A program made the translations under genes and the position numbers. Of a DNA stretch of 64,000 nucleotides, positions 46,701 to 58,700 are shown one piece after another; the first letter of the stretch is position 1; the number at the start of each line of letters is the position of its first letter. Origin of the DNA: Lytechinus pictus. Its lineage: Eukaryota > Echinodermata > Echinoidea > Temnopleuroida > Toxopneustidae. The stretch lies in contig NC_087259.1 in the NCBI RefSeq assembly GCF_037042905.1, positions 22,943,001 to 23,007,000 on the forward strand, read 5' to 3'. The notes beneath the pieces were generated by a model. The model saw nothing but the letters and a program-made list of their open reading frames with translations. It had not been told where the DNA came from and made no database searches.

Positions 46701-49700
46701 TCAAGTCAGGTCACAACTTTTCCATGTGATTGGAAAGATTGAAGCAATGCAACAAAAAGTATAGATCTAGGCAACAGATGTGGATAAGAATATTCATAAT
46801 GGCAACTTCTTGCCGTAGACCTGCCGCAAACCAGCCGCAGTTCTTGCCATAAATCTGTCACAGAACAGCCTCACTATTGTACTATGTGATGTTAAAAGCA
46901 GGAATTTTTATTATATACTTTTGAATTTATGAACCAAAATCAGGTCTTATAACTTTTCCAAATGATTGCAAAGATTGAAGCATGATACAACAAAAAGTAT
47001 GTATATTGTAATAAGTAACAAAGAATGAATTAGAGTGAAAAAGGCCTACTAAATAGGTAAAAGTTCCAATAGAAATATGTTTTTCAGTCCAAAAACAAGG
47101 TAGCAAAAATCAAATGATCTTGGACTATCCAGCAATCGTAGCTGCTGCTCAGTAAAATACAATTCTGTTGTAGTCTATATATATATCTCAATAAAAAATA
47201 ACAAAATTATTGACCTAGATATTTGGTCTGGGACAGATTTGCACAATTTTTTTTACTTTTCTATGGGAAGCTTTTATTGTTTTGACCCTATCTTACCAGG
47301 TGGGGGGGGGGGCATAATTGCCCTCCTCCCTTGGTGGATTTCTTTACCATTATGGGGTGCAAAATTGATTTATTGGCCTGCTCACTGATGTTTTACTCTC
47401 AAGTCTCATGAAACTTTATAGAGACCACAATTATTTGGCCTGCACATATCCTTATTCTACATCAATGCCCAAACTGCTATATATATATATACTAAATTTG
47501 AAAAAAAATATATTCTAGATATAAATGGCTGAAGTTCATTTATTTTACATGGTAATACTTTTTAAAAAAATCCCCACCCCCCTGAATTTAATCTTGCGAA
47601 TTAGCCCAGATAAGATAGGGTTAAACAAAAACAAAAACAAACAAATAAAGCAAAACAAAATGAAATGTTTGAAAAAGTTGTTATTGAATGTGGCTGTCAA
47701 AGCCACATTGTAATATTTAGAATACAGTGGTATGCAAATTTTATATAAATCATTTTTGTTTTAAGGTTTAAATTCAACCTTTCTGATCATGTTTGTAGTT
47801 TGAAGTCTGTTATTGTTGTATTTTGATTATTGAAGTGGAAGTTTTTACTTAAATCATGTTTGTCCAAATCGTTTCAAAATGTTATGTTACAAACCAATTT
47901 CTAAATAAGTAACATTTAGTTTTTCCCTTTTTCTTTTGCCAAATTGACCCAGTTGTGAAAATGAGCTGTGCTCATACTCCAAATTAATTAATTGTGATTG
48001 ACCCAAAGAGCAACATTTAAACCATACAGTTGTATGCAAATTGTGTGGCTATCTGTTTTATGCAAAAATTAACATTTTGATGATGTTTACAGCTAAGAGT
48101 CTGTTGTTTAGATATTCCGTTATCAAAATCCAATTTTTAATTGAAAAAACTCTTTGTCAAAATTATATCAAAATGTGTAACATATATCATAATGGGTAAC
48201 ATAAACTTGTTCTGACATATCCCCCCCCCCCAAAAAAAAAAAAGAGAGAAGCAAATATTTGTACTTCATTTTTTTGGTCTTTGTTTTGTTTCAAAATGAA
48301 CCAATACAGATTGCGTTCATGTTGCCATGTTTATTTTGTAGAGGGTGCATGTGTAGGTGCATGCGTGAGTGTGTGTTAAAAAACACTCAAATTCATTATT
48401 TGTTATATTGTGATTTCTCAATCATTCCAAATAATTTGTTTTAATCCAATAATTTGTTTTTATTTTTTAAATGGATCATTCACTGTATAAATCAAGCTTT
48501 CTGATCATGTTTATATTGTTGAAAATTATTAATATTATTGTAAGGGTTTACATGATTGATATTCAAGTTTTTAAATTTTAGAAGTTTGGCTAAGTTGTTT
48601 GCCATTTTCTTTTGCAAAATTGACCAAATATTTTTTTGGGGAAAAAAACATTTATTGTTATTGCCATTGCCCCACATTTCAGCATTTATAGTAAACTTGT
48701 TATGTAAATCTTTTTTTTTAATGTGAACATCAACCTTTTTATCATTTTTGCATACACTGTGCTGTAGTTTAAAATTGTTGTTATAACTTTGTTTTTAGCC
48801 TTCTTTTCATTAAAATGCAAGTTTAAAAACTTAATTTTAATTCTACTATTGTTTTCCTTCCTGTTTCAACTCATCCTGGTGTAGACATTTACCATTCTGT
48901 TGTGTAAAAAATGACACATTGGGGATGTGGTAAGAAAAACTGGGTAAATTCTTTACCTCTTTCGGGGTAAGATTATAACACATATGTGGGCTGAATTGTT
49001 ACACATCTGGTAGTGGTTAAACTTTGCACAGCATGGGGTAAAAAAGGGAAAATTGTCGTTTCGGGGTAAAATGTTACCCTACCCCGCGGTGTTAACATTT
49101 TACACATTAGATGTGTAAAATATTACACAAGTGTCGGGTAAAATCTAACCACTCAAGGTTTTTAATTTTTTACACCACAGACGACCATGTTCCCTTTCAA
49201 CACATTTTTGTGTTATTTTTTAACACCAGTGGGGTAACTTTTTCTAAGAGTGTATACTTGGTTGTTGTAGGGACTGGAAGCATAGCTTATTTGTATTTTG
49301 TCCCTCTTTACTGCACTGCTCCATACATGTAACAATGTAATGTTCTAGGTTGGCTTGCCTGATGGGAAAGAGGTTTTCCAGCAATCCAGGCCTTGTTTTC
49401 ATGGTTTATTTTAACATGCAATCCCTTTCTCAATCATGACAATGCAATTCATGAAAAAAAAAGTACCAGGCATCTTGGAATGCAACTTAGTTATGGTATT
49501 AAACATGTTAAACATACTGTTGACCTGTGCCGGGCATCTTGGGTCTTGAGTTTTGTCCTGTCGTTTTAGTCATATCTAGTTTTAAAACAACACAATTTAT
49601 CGTTGTGTTAAAACCTGAATAAAACTCATAAATACAAATAAAAAACTTTCATATTGTTCTGAATTTCTCTCAATTGCACTGTCTTCTTCTTCTTCTCCCT

Positions 49701-52700
49701 TCGACTGTGTCTGTGAGCATGGTGAGTGACGTGCCTGTATGGATGAGAATGAGTCATTTTGGACTCTATCAATTGTCTTGTCTTGTCTTTCCGTTAATGC
49801 CCACAATAATTATATTGATTATTATGGCATATGACAAGGCTCCACATTAGTTTTTTTTGGTGGTGGCCTGTTCGGGCCACCAAAACCATCAAATAATTTT
49901 TTTTTGGTGGCCCGATATTAAAGTTTGGTGGCCCGAAAAATATAAAGAAACACATTAAAAATTAATCAAACAAACTTCTGAAATATTAATTCCGCAGCCA
50001 CTACCACTAAGTTACTTTCACTTTATCATCTTGTCACATGTAAACCTTGTTTGCTGTTATTTTACTTTGCTAATTGGCTTGTGGTAAAAGATAAATTGTT
50101 TCTATCGTTGTAAAAATGAAATGATTGAAAGAGAATAAATGAATTTTATTGTTCACAGGTTGTGTGGACTTTTTTGTTTTAATCTCCGTATAGACACACA
50201 CTCATATTAATGGTAAAGTAAATAAATAGTGCATAGCAAACTCAGATAGATGTACAAAACAATGGTTTTTCATTTCTTCCTCTTTGAATCCTAAAACCTA
50301 GATTATGCAGGCCCCAAATCCAGTTTATTTCTGTTTTTTCTTTTGCAGCATATTATTTTTTTTTTCTTTTCCTCGTTCAGAGGTACTTTATTCTTCATAT
50401 TCCTTTCTCATTTTAAACAATTTCTCTCGAGGCACAGTGCGTGTAGAGTTACAAAACAAGTTACATATAAACATGTAATAGACATCAACAATTTAATCTA
50501 AAATGTGATAAAGATGAAATTTCTCTATAGGGTTAAAGCTCTTTGAGCATTTGAATTAAATGAACATTGGATTTAAATCGCCATTTTACATAAAAAAGTA
50601 TCTCTTTCTTGAACTCATACCAAATTGAATATATAGTAAAAGCTCTTCCTTGCATCTTATACATGACATAAGATTTGTATATTGCATACTGTGCAAATAT
50701 CATAAACAAGTTAATCAACGTAAACTTGCGATCGTGAATTTTGTATCCAATGAACAACGTTGTTTCGTTAATAGGAATTGCAATTTTAAACATAAATTGC
50801 AGAGAATTCTTTATCTTTATCCAAAAATTGGCAACAGGATTACATTCTAACATAATATGAACAAAAGTTTCTTCTGCTTCACAGAACATACAAGATGTGT
50901 CATTAGCTAATTTCCAACGACATAAATTGAATTTAAAGGGTAATAAATTGTGAAGCATTTTCAAGTTGTATTGTCGAATCTTGTTATACTTTAAATACTT
51001 TAGTTTGAAATTAAAAACATTTTGCCAATCAAAGTTTACTGGTAATTCTAATTTAGATTGCCAGTATTGTATAATGTGTGGATCGGACTTTTTTTTGGTT
51101 ACAAGTAAAACATAAAAATCTTTTGATTTCATGTTCTTTAAGTTTACAATATCTCCTCCACTAATTTCAAAAAGATCTTCTGGAAGCTTTGAAGATAAGG
51201 TGTCACATTTGTCAGTCCATTCAGCTGGGACAGCTCTTTTTAGCTTTGAATATTCAAACTTGACTAAAAGTGATTTACATGCTACTATTTCAAAAATTTC
51301 TTCGGAAGGTTTCCAGGCATGATTACGTAATAATTGGTGAACATAAAAGATATTGTGGTCGGACCATCTGTTGAAATATAAAAGGTTTCTTTCAAATTTT
51401 ATATGACTGTTATACCATAAAATTTCGTGTTTTATACTATTAATATTGTGATATTCAGTAAATCGTATGTCATACCAAGAGCATAATAGATCTGTATAAA
51501 AGGATGGAATTTGCTTTTTCATACATACAATTAACATATCTTTTTTCGAACAATTGAAACGGAGACACAAGGGCATCGGTCCTATCTTTGCTGTCCAAAA
51601 TTTGAACAAGTACATCCATGGTTGATCATCATATTTTAAATATTTTGAAATCCATGAAAGTTTTAATGAAGATAATTTTGAATTTAAGTCTATCATATCT
51701 AATCCTCCTTTATTGAATGAATTAATACAAACATTTCGTTTTATCTTTTCTTTTTTCGAGCGCCAAATAAATATATACATCATTTTCTCTAATTCACGTG
51801 CCAGGTTGTTTGGCACGTGTATTACAGTTGCAGGGTAAACAATTTGTGATATTATCAAAGATTTAAGTATTACTATTTTGCCATATATAGTTAAATTTCT
51901 CATTTTCCAGATGTTCATTATAGATTGAATGTTAACTAGTTTTGTATCCCAATTCATTCTTTCTTTTTTACGTTTATCTGTACCTACAAAAATACCAAGG
52001 TATTTCACTGGATCATTGGTCCATTGTATATCTCTTAAGGTTTCATCTTGAGGGAAGATGGACATTGCATGAGTTTTTGTTATATTAAGTTTAGGGCCTG
52101 CAATTTCTCCAAATTGCCTTATATCTTCTATCGCAATATTACCAGAACTAACAGAACTCACACAAATTACTGCATCATCAGCAAGCTGTGATATTTTGAT
52201 TTCTTTTTCTGAACACTGGGTTCCATTTTCTCCTGGAATAATGATTCCTTCAATATTATCGTTTTGTTTTATTTTCCTTGTCATAACATCAGCAATTAAT
52301 AAAAACAGTAAGGCTGAGAGTGGGCAGCCTTGTCTTACACCTTGTTCTATTTTGAAATTTTGTGACATCCAACCGTTATTAATCACTCTTCCGGAAGCAT
52401 CATTATACAAAACTTTAATCCAATTAATAAGTGAGTCCTTGAATTTCAATTTATGTAATAACTGAAATAAAAATTGATGGTTAACATTATCAAAAGCTTT
52501 TTTGAAATCTAAAAAAATGAAATAACCTGGAAGATTTAGGTGCGAACAAAGATCAATTACATCTTCAACTAAACGAACATTTTCTGAAGCTGAACGCAAT
52601 TTTAGATAACCAGTTTGATCCTTAGAAATGATTTTATCGATAACACGTTGAAGACGTGAACAAATGACTTTGGCTGCAATTTTGTAGTCGATGTTTAGAA

Positions 52701-55700
52701 GTGATATAGGACGCCAATTGTCAAGTAAACCTCTGTCACCTTTTTTATGTAACAATATTAAAATACCTTGCTTTTGAGATTCTGACAACTTATTCTTTCT
52801 GTAGCCTTCGTTCAAACTATTGATAACCATATATTTTATATCTTGCCAAAAACATTGATAAAACTCTGCTGATAGTCCATCACTACCTGGAGTCTTGTTA
52901 CCTTTCATCGACTTCAATGCTTTGTAACACTCGGATTCTGTAAGTAAACCTTCGCAAAGGTCAGCTTCTTCTTCCGACAAGGTAGTAAACTCAACAACAT
53001 TCAAATAATCATATATTTCTGTTACAAGAACATTATTTTTATTTGAATATAGATTTTGGTAGTATTCATAGATTTCTTTTAAAATGGCTTCTTCATCAAA
53101 AATGACATCTTTATCCCGTTTCAAAAAGTCTAGATGTTTCTTTATCCCGTTCCTTTTTTCCAAGTTGAGAAAATATTTTGATGATTTTTCGCCTTCTTCC
53201 ATCCATTTTTCACGGGATCTCACAAAGGCACTTTTACATTTATCTTCAATTAATTTATCAATCTGCTTAGTAACATCGTTAAGTTCAGTGAGATTATTGT
53301 CACTCGGGTGAGCATCATTTGCTTTCGAAAGGGTTTCAAGTTTACTTTGCAAGGTATGATATATTTGGTTTCTGTCCTTCTGTATTGTCTTTGAGTATTT
53401 TATTGAATATTCTTTGATCTTAATCTTGCATAAATCCCATAACATTTGATCATTATAGTTTTTATATTCTAGTTTTACTTTCTTTATGATATTTCTGATT
53501 GTTTCTTTAAATATGTCGTCTCTAAGAAGTGAGTTATTAAATTTCCATATACCTTTACCCTTGACTGAAGATGAAATTGTAAGTTTTAAAGACACAGCGT
53601 TGTGATCACATTTCAGAATGGGTCTTATATCTGCGGAATGTACAAATGAACATAAATTATATGATATCAACCAATAGTCTAATCGGGAGTAATAACCAAG
53701 TAAGTATTGCCGCCAAGTAAATTGTTTGAGTGAAGGGTGACATTTTCTCCAGGTGTCTACTAAGTTCAACTTTTTACATATATTTTGTAACAGGTCATTA
53801 GGTTTATATGCATAACTTATTCCTTGGGTGTCCATACACGAACTTTGAACTGAATTCCAGTCTCCACCCAATAATAGCAAATCATCTTTATGTACGTGTG
53901 CTTTCAGCCATGATAGTAAACTTCTGAAAAAATTAGACTTTTCCGATGATTTTGTCGGAGCATAAACATTTACAATAAAATAAAACTTATTGCTGTAAGA
54001 TAATCGAATACCAATTACACGACCACTTGGTTGTCTAATACATTCTATGATATCTGTAGGTAAACCATCCTTTATTCCAATTAAAACACCTTTTGAATGG
54101 TTGGTACCGTTGTTAAAAAATAATGAACATTTTCTTTCTATATTTAATATTGGTTCAAGGTCTTTGGTTATAAAAGTTTCTTGCATCAAAACGATATCGT
54201 ATTTTTGAAAATCTAACCATTTGAATATTTTTTCTCGTTTCTTTTTATTTCGTATTCCTCTCACATTGACCAAAATCAAATGTAGAACTTTTGAGTTAAT
54301 AGCCATGTTAGTAGGGTTGAGTTTTCCGGCGTTCTTTCATTCGTTTCCGTCAATTTATCTTCCTGTGTTTGATCTTTCTTTTCTTTTCCGCTTCGGAGGT
54401 TTTTTTGTTGGATTTTTTCGGTGTCGGGGTTTCAGGTGAGAAAGGCGATTGAAACTGGTCTGCCTCGCTCGATGTCTCGTCTCCTGAGTCGCATTCATTT
54501 GCTACGTCTGTTGTGTTGTATTGCTCATCGGACTGTGACGGTGTGTGTGTACGAAGAAAGCCCGTGATGTGTGGTTGACGTTGTTTGCGAGAAGGTGAAC
54601 TAGAAATACATAGAGAAAACATATTGCATCTTGCCTTCTACGGCGCGTTCTCGAACAATTGACCTAGCAAAATGGCGGCGGTCACATGACTTATCGAGTT
54701 CGCCGGCGATGTTTTGCTTGGGTGTACACGACTTCCATGTATTTATAGTTCAGTGGTTGAAGTGGGACACTTTAGCACTTTTTAATCTAGCACCGCTCAT
54801 GATTTTGCGCCCTCTATACGCGTCACGTAACTAGGTTGCATTAACAAAGGATCAAAGATGGCGATGTCAACAAGTGTAAGTAAACTCTCTTCTACTTTTA
54901 TTACTTCATATAATTTATTCGTCATTTTGTAACCATTACTATCCATTTTTTGCCAAACGTTGCCAACCAATATTGTTACCCATGTACAGCAGTCGTGACC
55001 TTAGACCAAAAGCTTTGGTCTCTGGTTATGTTGGTTGTTCAGCTGAACTCCGTTGGCTTCACTCACCAAATACAGAGACCGAAGTTCTAGCGCGATCTGT
55101 ACAGGGGACTCAATGGCCATATGTTTATGTGTATTAAGTTCAGATAAAACAGGGCAGTGAAGTTGCGCGACAGCCGAGGTAAGTCACTGTTTTTGTTCCT
55201 TTTAACTTGATTTTCCCCGTTTTTTGGCAATTAATGCCAAGAGGGAATATTAATTTGCATTTCGGTCACGTTAATTTTCAAAAGTTTGATTCATTAAAGA
55301 CAAAAATTGAAGAGCCCCGACGGGGGGATTTTGCATTGTAAGTCCCCTAATGGTGGCTGCACGATAGCGAGCCGTCTGTGTATGAGGAGAAATTAAAAAA
55401 ATAAAAAATGTTAAAAAACTCCTTGAAACAGACGGCTGCCAGCTGTCTATCGTGACCTCAGATTCTAAACATAACTAGCAGTTTGGCGCATTTTTATAGT
55501 TGCCTTTTCCCTCGGTACGTAGGAGCCTATACATCACAATGCCAGGCGTTAGGGGAGTGACCATACGTACAGTATATTACTTTCACTCCCCAGACGCCTC
55601 CAGGCTAGTGGTGAGGCATGATTACACACAACGCTATATTATAGCATCAGAAGATATTTATGTTAGACTCGTTTCGGCATGAGTGGGACTCGAGCCCCTC

Positions 55701-58700
55701 ATGTTTAGCCTAGCCTGGAGGCGTCTGGGGAGTGAAAGACTTATACTGTACGTATGGTCACTCCCCTAACGCCTGGCACTGTGTCCTATACTATCCTACA
55801 CACCGAGGGAAAATGCAACTATAGAAATGCGCCAAACTGCTAGTTATGTTTAGATTCTAGCTTTAAAACTTATGTACATGGGTAAAAATATTGGTTGGCA
55901 ATGTTTGGCAAAAAATAAGTGTTGATGGATTTGAAATGACGAATAAATTAATATGAATAAGAAAAGTAGAAGAGAGTTCACTTACACTTGTTGACATCGC
56001 CATCTTTGAATCCTTTTAATTGCAACCTAGTTACGTGACGCGTATAGAGGGCGGCAAAATCATGAGCGGTGCTAGATTAAAAAGTGCTAAAATGTCCCGC
56101 TTCAACCACTGAACTAGAAATACATAGAGAAAACATATTGCATTTTGCCTTCTACGGCGCGGCGCGTTCTCGAACAATTGACCTAGCAAAATGGCGGCGG
56201 TCATGTGACTTATCGAGTTCGCCAGCGATGTTTTGCTTGGGTGTACACGGCTTCCACGTATTTCTAGTTCAGTGGTTGAAGCGGGACATTTTAGCACTTT
56301 TTAATCTAGCACCGCTCATGATTTTGCCGCCCTCTATACGCGTCACGTAACTAGGTTGCAATTAAAAGGATTCAAAGATGGCGATGTCAACAAGTGTAAG
56401 TGAACTCTCTTCTACTTTTCTTATTCATATTAATTTATTCGTCATTTCAAATCCATCAACACTTATTTTTTGCCAAACGTTGCCAACCAATATTTTTACC
56501 CATGTACATAAGTTTTAAAGCTAGAATCTAAACATAACTAGCAGTTTGGCGCATTTCTATAGTTGCATTTTCCCTCGGTGTGTAGGATAGTATAGGACAC
56601 AGTGCCAGGCGTTAGGGGAGTGACCATACGTACAGTATAAGTCTTTCACTCCCCAGACGCCTCCAGGCTAGTTTAGCCAGGAAGGTCCTAGAGAGTAAAA
56701 ATCATTTACTATTACTAATGTGTGCTTACTCTCCAGGGAGCCCCCGAGATTTCTACTTAAGTCGTAAGTACTTTCCTTTTAAAAAACCAAGAAAAATATT
56801 ATGAACAGACAGGGAAAACCTGCCATGATTACTTCGCCATTTTGTTCTCTTTGTTCTTCGCCAGGCCAAGCTACATATCAGAGGATATGAGTCTCGCAGC
56901 TTGGCGAAGAACAAAGAGAACAAGATTGTGACGTAAACATCGGCAAGTTATTTCCCCTTCTCTTCTTCTCAAAATATTTTTCTCGTTTTTTTTTTATTTA
57001 GGGGCCTAGGCCTAAATGAATTCTTGTTTAAAAATGAAACCAACATCCTATTAAATGTTAACCCAGAGAGCTCCCGCCCGCGTAGCGGGCGGGAGCCCAG
57101 AAGCTAGTGCTGTAGCCGAACCGCCGAACCGAACGGTAGTTCGCCGAACATGGCACTTCCGAACCGAACAGAACCGAACCGAACACTAAGACTTGGTTCG
57201 GAAGTTCGGCCAAAAAAAAAAAAAAAACGGCTTTCAGCTAATAAATTTATAAGTTTACACCCTTTCTAATCATTATATTTGCGCATTCTCTAATCTTCTT
57301 TGCAATTGTATGTTGGAAGTATGCGCTTATTTTGCGGTTACTAGATTTTGTTTTCGTTTTCATGTTGACATTGTGGTTTTTACGGCCCTGATTAAGAAAG
57401 GAGATCCGATGAATGATGTTGCGCGAGCTTGCCTATAATCATTTTACTGGCTTTCATCATCTCTCGCTCTGTGGCCGAATCGCCGAAGCATGGTAAAGAA
57501 AACCAAAACTGTATGAGTGTTCATTGGTTAAATCTAATTATTTAAATATTGTTGTTTTTAGGTGGCGAACAAGATTCTTGTTTGAAAATCTTCAAAGTAT
57601 TTTGAATGAACGAGCTCAATAAACTGAAAGTGAAAGATGAAGTACCATTAATATTACGAATTACGATACGTGATTAAGATCGTAACTCGTGTATTGTTGC
57701 GGCGGAGAATAAAGATCTGATTGAGGTGATTAACATTATTATTGAGGTGTCGGCTCGCTACTGTCTAGTTTTCATGATTTTAGAGAGAAGTAAAGAGTTT
57801 TGAAAACGAGAGATCCAGTGAAAGTGGGAAATAAAGTGAGTGACTGTTAGAGATGGAAAGGAGAGACGCAAAACAAATAATATAGAAATGAGATGAGGTG
57901 AAGTTATCTTTTTTATTATTAACAATCAGATGAAAATAAAAATCAAACACTCATGAATGATTACGGTATAGCATATAGCAAGATCCCCTTCCCCTCGTTG
58001 AAAAGTTGAATGAAGATAAAGCGGAAACAGTCATCTCTTGGGGGAAAATGACCCCCAATCTTTACTTTTTTCCCTTTCTTATCAACTTCTCAAATTAACC
58101 ATAAACAATTCGATGATCACTCTACTCCCCCTGTCCCATTACAGTCGTAAAACTTTGCATCCCACTTTGTCTGTATGTTCATGGTCGAATGAAATCTGAC
58201 CAATAAAATCATAGAAATCTCGGCAATCGCTCTTCAATCGGTGAGCTGAGTTTCGCGGGTGACAAAGCACGTGGCTGTATGTACCAATGCGACAATCAGC
58301 GACATGCGATTGGTGGTTTAGTTCACCCATCGAGCCAATTAGCGAAAGGCGCATTACATAAGCACGCTTTCTTCGACACGCCCCTGGCCCTACTATGCCT
58401 GCAGTTCAGTGCACTGGCGCTGGCCGCCTCGTTTGTGATGCAATGGCCAATCACGTTTGGCCGGACTGTAAATATAAATATTCATGAGCTCAGAGTCCCG
58501 CTACAATGCAAGGGGACTGCATGCGCTGGCCTAGCTGGTACTGGTACGAGTGCGAGCGTAGTTAATTTGGCAAGTATCCAAAGCGTGGTCCAGGTATGGA
58601 CGACGAGGAAGAGTCGCCATTTTAGAACTGTGAGTTACCCAATAAATCTGTCATCAGATAATAAAATTCGAGATAACAGTTGATTCGTTGAGCGCTATAA

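Larger units (their letters stand above)
42941..49253. mobile_element. candidate large DNA transposon with 14-bp TIRs
   Basis: TACACTCTTAGAAA at 42941-42954 is exactly mirrored by TTTCTAAGAGTGTA at 49240-49253. Both subterminal regions (about 42955-43175 and 48900-49240) are crowded with GGGTAA/TTACCCC and TGTGTAAAA/TTTTACACA motifs, as expected of a single element's ends. Inside are a SAM-like exon, a zinc-finger ORF, a TTAA-ended element (43315-43917) and degenerate tandem repeats (about 47740-48800). Terminal TA on both sides could be a TA target duplication. No transposase core was identified. The two ends could instead belong to two separate small elements. Confidence 0.45.

Noticed and set aside
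56031-56350. Two 88-codon frames on opposite strands with nearly the same protein
   Set aside because: They arise because the palindrome arms read the same in both directions; no homology is recognised.
58279-58683. 134-codon ORF in the hAT-like element
   Set aside because: It overlaps the CCAAT/TATA promoter-like segment, shows no transposase motif, and the frame looks accidental.
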